Shown here in pieces: positions 1-10,461 of a stretch of DNA of 64,000 nt. The stretch spans positions 5,602,501-5,666,500 of the forward strand of contig JAPNXP010000012.1 of assembly GCA_028753945.1 (NCBI GenBank), given 5' to 3'. Position 1 is the first letter of the stretch. Each line of letters begins with the position of its first letter. The notes beneath the pieces are model-generated. The model was not told the DNA's origin. It did no database searches and saw only the letters and a program-made list of their open reading frames with translations. This DNA comes from Hexactinellida sp. DTS-2022. Lineage: Eukaryota > Porifera > Hexactinellida. The position numbers were made by a program, and so were the translations under genes.

Positions 1-100
1 AAAATTAACTGATAGTTTGTAACAAATGTTGTTGCTTTGATTGCAATAGCTATAGCAATACAATTCTATTGTACAGTATATTTAATTGGGAATAGCATAC

Positions 101-305
101 AATAACATTATGGGTGTATTAGAATAAGGTTAAGATTCTATAGTAATCTAACCATAACATTTTATCCTAAATCTGATATAAATAAGAGCTCTGGAATTTA
201 TCTATTTGCTTTACACTACTTTTACAAACTTTCAATAAAAAAACTTACAGGTAAGTTGGCTCTAAGCCTTGGTGTCTTCCGACGCCTTATTATATAAAAG
301 AGAAT
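101..305. repeat. Structured interspersed element, copy A
   Basis: This is one of three dispersed copies (others at 18952-19164 and 58590-58793). The last 65 bp are nearly identical in all three and contain, in order, the inverted pair ACTTAC/GTAAGT, a small hairpin GGCT-CTA-AGCC and a hairpin GGTGTC-TTCC-GACGCC, then TATATAAAAGAGA. The GTAAGT is a perfect splice-donor match. The upstream 140 bp are more diverged. It is not a transposon family I recognise. Confidence 0.7.
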
Positions 306-429
306 TATTTATACTTTTATCACACTCACTCTCTTTCAAGTTTTACATACACAATTCGTGTTTAACGACCTGTAACCGCGTTTACCTTGCATTAAAATTC
401 ATTTACTATCTTCTCCAAATAGCGAATAC

Positions 430-639
430 CTATTTCCCCGAATAAGCGCCCGACGCTTATTGTTTTCGTGGGCCAAAATTATGGTGAAATATTTGTGAAA
501 ATCCAGAATATAATATCGGTTCTAATGGTTTCCAATGGTTTCCATCAATGGAATTACATTATGGTGATCATGTGTATAAATTTTATTATCCCAGATTCCC
601 AATGTCATTTTTATTGACCCGGCGCTTATTCGGGGAAAT
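430..639. mobile_element. Mutator-like MITE with 9-bp target duplication
   Basis: Terminal inverted repeats of about 19 bp (TTTCCCCGAATAAGCGCC and its complement) bound a 210-bp non-coding element. The flanks AGCGAATAC occur on both sides, a 9-bp duplication typical of the Mutator superfamily. It lies in the laminin intron. Confidence 0.6.
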
Positions 640-691
640 AGCGAATACGTTGTAATCGTAGAGTACCTAAGTTCTGTAATTATAGACAGTA

Positions 692-814
692 CAGTGGATG
701 CCGGTTATAACCAATCGTCGGTAACTTCACATAATGTTCTTATAACCGCCATAATTATACAGGGTATATGGCAACCGTTTCCCAACACAGTGTGCTTATA
801 TCCGACATCTACTA
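692..814 (-). mobile_element. pogo-like MITE, family P1
   Basis: CAGTGGATGCCGGTTATA at one end and the matching GGATATAAGCAC-type end at the other. This family recurs at 8308, 17344, 56984, 59064 and 59262. CAG/CTG ends with TA flanks suit the pogo/Tigger group of Tc1/mariner elements. No transposase is present. Confidence 0.6.
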
Positions 815-883
815 TATACCGTTTTTAGTAGAATGTTCTTATCCTCTGCATCTCTTAATTGTATTATTGTTTACCTGTTTCAG

Positions 884-3800
884 GGTGTGACAACTGTACA
901 ATAAGCCTGCTACAAGAACTCGACACACAAACAAACACCTTCAACTCAACAGCAGATAGATTTGACTTTATAACACTAACTCTCCTATCCCAGTTGGGAG
1001 ATATAACAGCTCTCATATCAACATTCTCTGTTCTATATGAGAGCACGGGAGCCTATATATCTGGCACCTCCTCTATTGAGCTAGCGGTGTATGGGAGTAG
1101 CAGTGGATATTCTATAGAGGGACAGGTGCCGTCTCTGCGGTGTGTGGAGCTGTTGGGACTATCCGTACGGGGGGAACAGGCTCAGCTGAATGGAGAGCTG
1201 ATAGCGGCAGCTATAGGTGTAAGTTCCATTTGTATCCGGGTAGAGGGAGCTGGTATTGGGGGGGGGGGGGTTGACTGACAAGGTCATTTTGGCATCTAAA
1301 TACACCTTTGCGAAGCCGGGTTTTTATATTGAAAAGGTGTTAGCAGATTATAACAAAACTTTATTTGTTACCCTGCAATTAGTATTTTTCATAGCTTCAA
1401 ATACAATCAAATTTTGAATACTTTTTATTCATCAAAAATAACAAACAAGCAATTGGAAACCATCTTTGTTTATAATCTTAGAGAATTATTTCATTTATTG
1501 TTGTTGTTATTGTTTTGTAGTTGTTTGAGCTAGCAGAGTCTAATCAGATTATCTCAGATACACTGACCAATCAGGATCAGCTGTTGGATATATTATACCA
1601 GAATATAACCCAATACAATATATCCATACAAGGTAATATACCAATATACCTAATTTCCTATACAGAAATAACAAGTACTATGCCTCTACTGATGATAGAT
1701 AAAATCAATATTTACGTGCCTGTATGAAACCCTGATAGGAACATAAAGTAACACCTTTGATCTCATTACGAATCAAACCCCAAATATCCTTGAGAGCGTT
1801 AATTAATGGACTTCCCCCTGTTTTTAACAATTACAGTAAACTCTCGATATAACGAAGTGCTTGGGACCTGTAAATTCCTTCGTTATATCCGGATATTCGT
1901 TATAAGCGGATGATAAATAATGTATTTAGTGCTCTGGGGGAAAATCTCCGTTTCGTTATATCCGACTTGGTTATAACGGGAGTTTAGTGTAATATAAACA
2001 ATAATTATTTACGAACTGTGTCTTTTAGAATATCTGTTCGGTTTGTCTGCTAGTCTACTGCAGCTGAGAGAGTTAGCAACTGAAATAAAACAGAAAATAC
2101 AGGAAACGAAATCCCAACTCTCAATTATAATTTCAAACCACAGATTCATTAACTCGACGCTATACAATGCTATTGACACCCGTACACTAGCTATCGAATG
2201 GCAGGACACCATCAACACTATATTTAGCACCTTAGAGCTAATCCCTCCTATTGTCGATGAGCTCTATATAGAGATAGTCACGCTGTTTGACCTTATAGAG
2301 AGGCTAATCGGGTACTCTAACAATTCCCTGTCTCTATTCACTGACATAGAAGCGTACAGGGCGAGTATACTAGGCCTACTCTCGGGTAATATGGAACTAT
2401 ACGGGAATATAACAGGTGTTAGTTCCGATTTGGAGGCCCTGAATGCGAGTATTTCTGGGATATTTGATGAAATAACAGAGTTGGTTACTTCCGCTGAGAA
2501 TTGTTTGTATAGCGTGAGGGCATTGGTTGCTAACCTGACCAATAGGAATGTAGAGTTAGAGGTGTTAAACAATGGAACTGAAACTGAACTCAAACAGTTC
2601 CTAAACACTGAAGTTATAGAAACAGCTGATGTCTACTCGCTAACAGCTGAGATTTACGCGCGTGAGCTTATAAGCGCGTTTGAATATATCTACAGTTTGG
2701 TTAGGTATGCGCCTAATACCACTGTATCGCTATCGCTAACAGAAGCACAGCTGTTAACTGCTATTACAGGCGCAAACAGGGTTGTGACAGAATGGGAGAA
2801 ATTGGAATCTGTTATTAACCGAGTTATAGCTGACAATATATTCACAGATATAAGTTTGTTGAAACAGCTGATTGAGCGTCTGGACCAATCAGCTGTTAAC
2901 CTGTCAAGAGAATCCACAGCTGTCCTCAATGCTATAAATCCGTTTATCGACGCAACTAACGAACTGCAGACTCAGCTGAGCGAGCTTAGGAGGAGGGTAG
3001 AGATCCTATTGGTCAGCTCCAGGGTACAGTATGTAGAAGGTTAGTTACAATAGTCATTCAGTTGTGTTTGTTTACTTGTTTATGTATTTAATTGTTTACC
3101 TACTTTTTCCTGTTTGTCTAGTTGTTTACTCACTTGTTTTCTCGTTTATTTACTTGTTTATCTATTTCTTTACTTGTTTACCTACTTGTTTACCTATTTG
3201 TTTACCTATTTTGTTTACTAGTTTACCTGTTTTTTACCTACCTATTTTGTTTACTTGTTTACCTATCTGTTTAACTATCTGTTTACTGTCTACAGACGAG
3301 TATACATCGGTGCTGCCTGTCCTGAGAGCAGAGTTGGAGGCTAACAGAACTATCTTATCGGAACTGGAACCAACTCTTAACGACACAATATTAGAGGTGT
3401 TGGCAGCTCAAGCCCTGCTGCCAAACATAACTCGCATCAACAACCAAACCCAGCTGCTGAGACGAGCCAGATTATACGAAAGTAAGTACAGTCAGGTCGG
3501 CTTTGTTTATAGGAACTACAGTAGACTCTGTTAATGGGAACTGTAGTAGACTCTGTTAATAGGAAACTTTTTATTATGAACAAGCCCTATGGTCCCAACT
3601 TAACAACTTACATAGGGTTTGTATTAAGTTGAGTTCGCTTATTATGAAGTCTCTATTAAGAACACAATTTAGGTCCCTTGAATGTTCATAATATAATAAC
3701 CTAACTATATAGTATCAGTACAAATCTGGTTCATATTGAACTTACAAGCTCCATAGTATCAGTTCACTCTCTCCAGTTAAGGACCTGAAGGAGTCTACGT

Positions 3801-4934
3801 TCTACATCCTCACACAGCTTAACTCTCTCCACAGCAACACCTCTATCATAAAGTCCCGCAACTACGATATCCTGTCCCGTCTCCAGAGGGTATACTCGCG
3901 ACTCGGGAGAGTACACAACGAACTCCAGCTGCCCAAGGCCCCACTTCGATTGGACGGATCCATGGTTGTATCTCTGCAGCCGCCGCCAACCGAACAACTC
4001 GAGAATGCAACCTATTCAACCGACTTCAGTTTCTATTTCGAACCCGTTACAAACGCACTCACTGACGCGCCACAGTCCACATTTCTGTTTTTCTACGCGG
4101 GCCCCGCTATCCTCGCTACCTCCACTAACACCTCTGTTTTGGGGACAGAGGATTATATAGCTGTTGTGTCGACGCTAGGTGTCATGGGGTACAGGGCCAG
4201 ATTGGGGGGTCAGGGGTTCTCTGGGGACCTAGGGGCCACACAGACCATACGGTCCAACTCTAAATATATCGTACGCATAAAGAGGTGAGTACTAGCTAGT
4301 AGCTACCTTATAATATGACTATAGAGATGTATAAGGTAGATAGGAATGTAGATAGCCTATATATGAGTACACACTGTTCTCTCTAATAGTCCACCAGTGG
4401 GAAATTGGCCCAAAGTGGACTATTAGAGAACATGGACTATTACAGATATAGAAATAGTTGATTTGGACAAGTAAATAAGTGGACCATTAGAAAAGTGGAC
4501 TATTAAAGAAGTGGACAATTAGAGAGAACAGACTGTACTGTAATTGGGGAGTTTATAAAGGATTTGATTCGAGTGTAAATATTAAATTAGTGTAATTCCT
4601 ATTAACATAGTAACTATCGAATTCTCATTACCAAAATTAGAGTAAATTACAGATAATTATATTATAAAGTTTACACTATAATACAACTTAAGAACTATTA
4701 ATTAGGCCATATTATTGCCTGTTTAACACTGTCCCAATTGCGTGAGTAATTATCTACTATTCTGTGTTGTGTAGAGTTGGCAGTGCCTTCAGATTCGAGC
4801 TAAACACCCCAACTAACACATACCAAATAGCCACTACCATCTCCGAGCAAACTCTTCATAAGTTCGCTTTTAAACCCACTCAGAACACAGCTTATTACAT
4901 AGGCGGACATCCCAGTGATGTGTTGGTAAGTGTC

Positions 4935-4968
<34 letters not shown>

Positions 4969-5058
4969 ACTGTGCCGACTACTATGTAGTGGGCCAGTTC
5001 TGAAATGACTGCCTTGGATATTTAGATTGTTGTTATTGTTGTTGTTGTTGTTGTTGTT

Positions 5059-5105
<47 letters not shown>

Positions 5106-7436
5106 GTAGATAGCAGACGCGCTGCAGTCCCTTAGCAAGTTCCGGGGGTGTGTGTACTTGGCTCTGACTCTCAGATGGAACCTGTACAGTCTGTGGGACA
5201 CTCGCTACCACACCAACCTCCTCTCCGACCAATCCGGACTGGACTGCATACGGTCAGTTGTATTATAGACCTTGTTACAATCCTAGGGACACATTGAGGT
5301 GTTAAAGCGACACTTTTTGGTATTCATCTATGGGACATATGAGGTGTTGAAGCGACACCTTGTTACAATTTATATGACAAATTGAAGTGTTAAAACGACA
5401 TATTTTTGTACCAATTTTGGGATATATTGAGGTGTAAAACAACACTTTCTTTGATCCAATTTTGGGACACATTGAGGTGTTGAAACGACACTATTTTTGT
5501 ACCAATTTTGGGAAACATTGAGGTGTTAAAACGACACTTTCTTTGATCCAATTCTGGCACATATTAAGGTGTTAAAATGACACATTTTGGTATTCATCTC
5601 TGAGCTCTGAGACACTTTATTGAGATGTTAATGACACATTATGGTTCCAATTTATAAGACAGTTACAGAATCCTTTACACACTATAATATGCTACTGGAG
5701 TACTAATGGTACTAATGTGTGTGTTTAGACACGGAGAGACGCAGGCAGATTTCGACGTGGACGGTCTCTCCTTCAACGGCTACGGACAGGCCTACATCCG
5801 CAACACTCTCGGCTCTCCCATCATTAAGCTAGCCGTAACTCCACAGGAACATAACGGACTCATTCTAACAGCCTTTGGGGTAATAATAGTAATGGGAAAC
5901 TTATATCGTATATTGTCCAATGTTAAGTACAGTCAGGTTCTTATATGAACATTCAAGGAGCAAAAATGTGTTTATAATAGAGAGACTTTATACTAAGCGA
6001 ACTCAACTTAATACAAACCCTATGTAAGTTGTTAATTGGGACCATAGGGCTTGTTCATAATACAAAGTTCTTCATATTAAGCAGACAAATGTATTCATTT
6101 TAGTATTTTTATTGTTGTTTGTATTTGTTTAGAGGAACAGTGCGAATAAGAAGTTCATATTCAGTTTCTATTTGAGAGACCGAAAGTTTGCTTTTGATAT
6201 TTCCTACAACGGAGGAAGCAGAGAGACGTTCCAATCGAATCTAATTACAAAGTTAGTTCTAGTTCTAGTTCCTATTTGTAACACCATTACTATTTTGCGA
6301 TTACTTATACACCTTTCCATATATAATCCTGTATTAGCAAAGGTTAATTTTTGATGTTGAAAATGACTGAAAATTACTTTCTAAAGGTGTTGGCCCATAA
6401 ACAAGTACTTCATATTATACAGTCGAACCCGGGTTTTGCTAACCATTTTTTGCTGGAAATAAAGTAAGAAAAATCCGATAGTTATAATAAACCGATTGAA
6501 AATAATATAACCAAATTGAACTTTCTTACACATTTAGAATAAATAAATAGTTAGAAGTTAGAACAAAACGATTAGTTAGAAAACCCGGTGTTAGAAAACC
6601 CCGGTTTCGATTATATTATATTGTGTCCCAGGGTTAGGGTTGGCCTATTCAAAAGCTATTCCTATTCCTATTACACGTATCACCATTCCCATTGTGTCCC
6701 AGGGTGTCTACGCGTTACGACATACGACTGTCGCTCTCTTCGGTTGGCGCCGGGGTGAGTGCCACCATTGACTACGAAGGGAAGCCTGAGGTGGTGCTAG
6801 AGACAGGTGTGAGAGAGAACCTGTTTAATGCGGAAGTGTTGCTGTTTGGGGGCATTTCTCAGCTAGCTGTCGATCAATCGTAAGTTATATTTGTTTGTTT
6901 GTTGTTTGTTGGTATGATTGTTTGTTTGTTTGATGTTTGTTTGTTTGTTTGTTTGTTTGTTTGTTTGTTTGTTTGTTTGTTTGTTTGTTCGTATTTTGGT
7001 TGATTGATTCTTTGATTGATCGATTGTTTGTTTGTTTGTATGTTGATTGATTGATTGATTAATTAATTTGTTTATGTATTTATTGTTTCCAGTTCCTCAC
7101 TGGATGGTTGGACCACAGACTATTATAGGAACTTGACTGGCTGCATAACAGATATTGTTATTCTGAGAACAACAATTTCTGACACCTTACTTGACCCCAG
7201 TTTCAACTTCAACTCAGGTGGCACTTACGGGGTATCTCTCGGGTGTCCAAACGTAAGTAAACAACAACATATGTGCTCCTTAATATCCTATATTTATCGT
7301 GTTTGTTCTTTAGTTCCCAATTCCAGAATATTCTGTTACGAAGACAGATACTACGGGGTACCTCAAGTTCGATCTCCTAGTCCATGAGGGTAAGTTAGTT
7401 AGTTAATTAGTTAATTAGCTAGTTAGTTAGTTAGTC

Positions 7437-7506
<70 letters not shown>

Positions 7507-8890
7507 CTAGTTAGTTAGTTAGCTAGTTAGTTAGTTGGCTACAAGGATTTATACAGGAGCGCGAGACGCTCCTTTTTGGAGTATGATTTTTGGAAAATTT
7601 GAATTTAGGAGCGAGAAAATTTGGAATCCTCTCCTATAATACTGTAACATTAAATTGAGATTTAGGCATATAAGAATTCCATCAGACCAGGATTAGGAGC
7701 GTATTTACAAACGGCTGTAAAATACACTGATTAGTTAGTTAGTTAGCTAGTTAGTTAGTTAGTTAGTTATCTAGTTAGTTAGTTAGTTAGTTAATTAGCT
7801 ACAGTAGAACCTCGTTAGTACGAACACATTTTTAATACGAATTTTCCGGATAAAACGAATAAACAGTTCCACAAAATCAGTTCCCTTCAATGGGTATTCA
7901 ATGGGTATTACTCGGTTAATATGAACTCCGGATAAAGCGAACAAGTTTTAACCATCCGTTTGTGTTCGTATTAACGAAGTTCTACTATAGCTAGTTAGCT
8001 AGCTATCTGTTTGTTTACCGGTTTGTATACAATTACTCTCCCTTAGGTGTCTCGGGTAGCTTTACCCAGTTCTACCACGGGGTCAACAACTACGAGCTGT
8101 TACCAGAGGCAGTGGGTAGCCTGGCTAGCTACCCCGTAGACCTCAGGAGCTCGTACTCACTCGGGCTGATTGTTAGCAAACCGCAGTTCATTGGGGACAG
8201 GGCTGTGCTCATTCATGTATCAGATTATAACCAGGTAAGGATTGATTTGTATAGCATAGTAGACTCTGTTAATAGGGACACGGATAAGGGAATATCGGTA
8301 AGGAGTACAGTAGATGTCGGATATAAGCACACCGGTTATAAGAACATATCGGATATACGAACACTATGTTGGAAAACGGTTGCCATATACCCTGTATAAT
8401 TTATGTCGGTTATAAGAACATTAAGTGCAGTTCCCGACGATGTGCTTATAACCGGCATCCACTGCACAAGGTTAATTCCCCTAGCCTATACAAATGCATG
8501 CAAATGACTCCTGTTAATACGAATTCGGGTTAATACGGACACATTAAGACGGTCCCCTGGTGTCCCTATTAACATGTTTAACACCTCTACTTACAGGGTA
8601 TATCTGTGGAGGTGTCGATAGACCTGTCCCTTAATGTGACACTTAACGTCACGCGTGGCGGGGTGGCAGAGAGTGTATCTTCCCCTCTCGACACCAGCAA
8701 GAAGAAACCCATGCATGCCATCACAGTGCACTCAGTAGGAACAGGGTAGGTTATAGACTGTAGTATATAATAAGACCAACTGTGTTAATTAAGCTGAGTA
8801 ATTGGAACTGTAACTAATTGGTTCCAGTAAGCCAATTAACCGAAATATTATAACTTATAAGTGGATTTGTTGGTTCCTGTTAATGTTATT

Positions 8891-8925
<35 letters not shown>

Positions 8926-10140
8926 AGAAGTCTGGAACTCTATGTCTATTTTGTAGTTGTTTATAGAAGTGCGGTAGATAACTATAGTAGAACCTCGATA
9001 GTACGAACACACTTAAATATGATACTCCGGTTAGTACGAACACTATTTCAGTCTCCTTCAAAGCCTTTTAAATACAAATGATATAAGTTGATGCAAATTC
9101 CGGATAAGGCGAACACATTTTTACGGTCCCCTGGTGTTCCTACTAACGAGGTTCTACTGTAGTTATGTTATTACTATTATTATTATTATTATTATTATTG
9201 TTGTTGTTGTTGTTTAGAGGGCTGGAGCTGTACGTTGACGACAGTCCCCCCGTTACGCTCCCCGGATTGGTTAGCTTGGTTCTCCCGGTGGAGCTGACAG
9301 CCAATCAGAATCTGTTTATAGGCGGGAACGGCAATCCTCAGCACTCCTACGTAGGCTGCATTAAGGAAGTGGCGCTGTTCGACAGGTGACCATTCTAACT
9401 GGTAGTATATAGCCTTATAGGGGGTCATATTAAATAAGTACTTGTTGTATATTCAGACTAATAGCACATCACTTATACAGTTATATAGTAGAACTCGGTT
9501 ATAACGTTATATAGGGGTTAATATCTCATAAGTACAGGATACAGTACATAATGGATATAGTGATAATGGTGGGGACATGGGATTTTGGCCAAATTATCAC
9601 CATATTCAATATCATTATATCCAATATTACCATATCCATTATGTACTGTACTCCGCTTAATAGAGTCACCTCGGGACCAGGTTACTTTGACCCGATTAAG
9701 CGGAGAAATCTATTAACAGAAATTATTTTAAGCCAAACTGTAATTCCGTCCTATAAATCCTGTGAAACTTTGACCCCATTAAGCGGAGAAATCTATTAAC
9801 CGGTGGTTCTATTAAGCGGAGTTGACTGTACACACAAGGTTCTATGCATTAGTTATGTTTTATATACTACTACTGTACATATTATTTTAACATATATAAT
9901 TTAATACACATAATTTAACACACAATTTAACACTTCTAATATAATTTAACACCTCTCTCTCTCTCTAGCCTGCTTAACCTGGGCCTGGGTACCTTTGTCC
10001 CCACGGGTTCCTCCCCCCCTGGCTCCGAGGGGATTGAGCACGACATGTGTGGGTCCCACCCCTATAACGGTCTGGTCTATGGGGGGGCCCGGGCCCTGCC
10101 ATACCCGTTTGACTTCGCATCAGCTGTGAGAGATGCGTAG
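884..10140 (+). CDS. LAMA: Laminin alpha subunit, 3' part (coiled coil and three LG domains)
   Basis: Secreted basement-membrane protein. The alpha chain trimerises through its coiled coil and its LG domains bind cell-surface receptors. Exons with matched phases: 884-1218, 1521-1632, 2029-3039, 3296-3481, 3777-4284, 4775-4925, 5110-5252, 5729-5879, 6133-6251, 6703-6879, 7093-7252, 7314-7389, 8047-8234, 8597-8745, 9218-9385, 9969-10140 (stop TAG). The first exon opens with GCDNCTISLLQELD, the usual start of domain II after the last EGF-like module, so the N-terminal arm lies upstream of the window. The coiled coil runs to about 3930. LG1 starts in exon 5 and closes with FRGCVY; LG2 closes with LTGCITD; LG3 closes with YVGCIKE. 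A glycine/proline-rich tail follows. About 1267 residues are visible. Family alpha chains usually carry five LG domains; LG4-5 are not seen here. Joins are inferred from splice signals and reading frame. Confidence 0.88.
1834..1989. mobile_element. pogo-like MITE, family P5 (laminin intron)
   Basis: CAGTAAACTCTCGATATAAC at the left and a TTATAACGGGAGTTTAGTG right end are complementary. The same family lies at 52472-52618 upstream of USP8. Non-coding. Confidence 0.6.
3060..3294 (+). repeat. Pyrimidine-rich degenerate tandem repeat in laminin intron
   Basis: The words TTTACCTATTTG and TTTACTTGTT recur through most of this intron and run into the real acceptor at 3295. The resulting stop-free frame encodes only a Leu/Tyr/Phe-rich string and is not coding. 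Confidence 0.6.
3489..3715. mobile_element. MITE, TCAGGTTC family P4 (laminin intron)
   Basis: Starts CAGTCAGGTC seven bases after the exon end and finishes AACCTAACTATA. The interior shares long stretches with copies at 5930, 14643, 17885 and 26047. A short fragment of another MITE (GTAGACTCTGTTAATAGG) sits inside it. Confidence 0.6.
4372..4536. mobile_element. pogo-like MITE (laminin intron)
   Basis: Inverted ends CTGTTCTCTCTAATAGTCC and GGACAATTAGAGAGAACAG enclose internal echoes of GTGGACTATTAGAGAA. Non-coding. Confidence 0.55.
4932..5106. repeat. Two (GTT)n microsatellites in laminin intron
   Basis: Trinucleotide runs at 4932-4968 and 5026-5106 flank a fragment (4972-5010) of the palindrome-bearing repeat seen at 23537. 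They create false poly-Asn and poly-Cys frames. Confidence 0.85.
5283..5650. repeat. Minisatellite of about 46 bp units
   Basis: About seven imperfect units, each carrying a form of GGGACACATTGAGGTGTTAA followed by ACGACAC, fill most of the intron between laminin exons 5110-5252 and 5729-5879. Confidence 0.7.
5930..6086. mobile_element. MITE, TCAGGTTC family P4 (laminin intron)
   Basis: Left end CAGTCAGGTTCTTATATG; the interior matches the copies at 3489 and 14643, and the right end is TTCATATTAAGCAGAC. Confidence 0.6.
6890..7075. repeat. (TTGT)n and (ATTG)n microsatellite
   Basis: Near-pure TTGT repeats change to GATTGATT-type repeats just upstream of the acceptor of laminin exon 7093-7252. 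Confidence 0.85.
7391..7800. repeat. (AGTT)n microsatellite interrupted by a degenerate CAGGAGCG element
   Basis: AGTT runs at 7391-7540 and 7728-7798 flank about 180 bp beginning ACAGGAGCGCGAGACGCTCC, which resembles the hAT-like family at 44921 and 55401 but is degraded. Confidence 0.65.
7802..7986. mobile_element. pogo-like MITE, family P2 (laminin intron)
   Basis: CAGTAGAACCTCGTTAGTAC at the left and GTATTAACGAAGTTCTACTA at the right are inverted repeats with TA flanks. Related copies: 8985, 15999, 38987, 41896, 48396 and 62130. Confidence 0.65.
8308..8464. mobile_element. pogo-like MITE, family P1 (laminin intron)
   Basis: Near-complete copy running from CAGTAGATGTCGGATATAAG to TAACCGGCATCCACTG. 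The intron downstream to 8580 also holds a partial P3 element. Confidence 0.65.
8985..9159. mobile_element. pogo-like MITE, family P2 (laminin intron)
   Basis: TAGTAGAACCTCGATAGTAC to CTAACGAGGTTCTACTG. It sits between a (GTT)n tract (8890-8922) and the acceptor of exon 9218-9385. Confidence 0.65.
9534..9828. mobile_element. Two adjacent inverted-repeat elements (laminin intron)
   Basis: 9534-9649 is a palindrome with arms CATAATGGATATAGTGATA and its near-complement. From about 9644 a pogo-like MITE runs to 9828 with ends CTCCGCTTAATAGAG and TCTATTAAGCGGAG; a fragment of the latter recurs at 14592 in MMUT intron 2. Confidence 0.6.
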
Positions 10141-10460
10141 TATGTGTATAGCAACAAACTTGTTATCTGACTATAGTGTGTTATATCCTGTATTATTCTG
10201 TTTGTGTATTATTCTGTTAGCTTGCTTGTAAATGGTTCTTACACCTTTCCTAATTGTAAAGTAATCTCAATTTTAACCTCCATATTCTACTACATTTCCA
10301 TAGGTGTTAAGTGGTTTTAAGTGGCATAAGTTTCGTTATTATTATTTATTTATTATTTAATTAACACTAATATTCTACTACATTTCCATAGGTGTTAAGT
10401 GGTTTTAAGTGACATAAGTTTCGTTATAATTGTTTATTTATTATTATGTTTATTTTTCAG
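10141..10460 (+). other. Laminin/SGPL1 interval with a direct repeat
   Basis: About 80 bp centred on TTCCATAGGTGTTAAGTGG occurs at roughly 10275-10350 and again, about 90 bp on, at 10372-10445. The interval ends in TTTATTTTTCAG, a strong splice acceptor placed one base before the SGPL1 ATG. It must hold the laminin 3'UTR. Confidence 0.55.
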
Positions 10461-10461
10461 G

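Noticed and set aside
3064-3290. Apparent hydrophobic protein MFVYLFMYLIVYL upstream of a laminin exon
   Set aside because: It is the pyrimidine-rich intron repeat; the real exon begins after the acceptor at 3295.
4870-5232. Poly-Asn frame on the minus strand
   Set aside because: Translation of (GTT)n microsatellites in a laminin intron and exon antisense.
10399-10461. N-terminal extension of SGPL1 (VLSDISFVIIVYLLL)
   Set aside because: It has no ATG and contains the polypyrimidine tract and acceptor before the true ATG at 10462.
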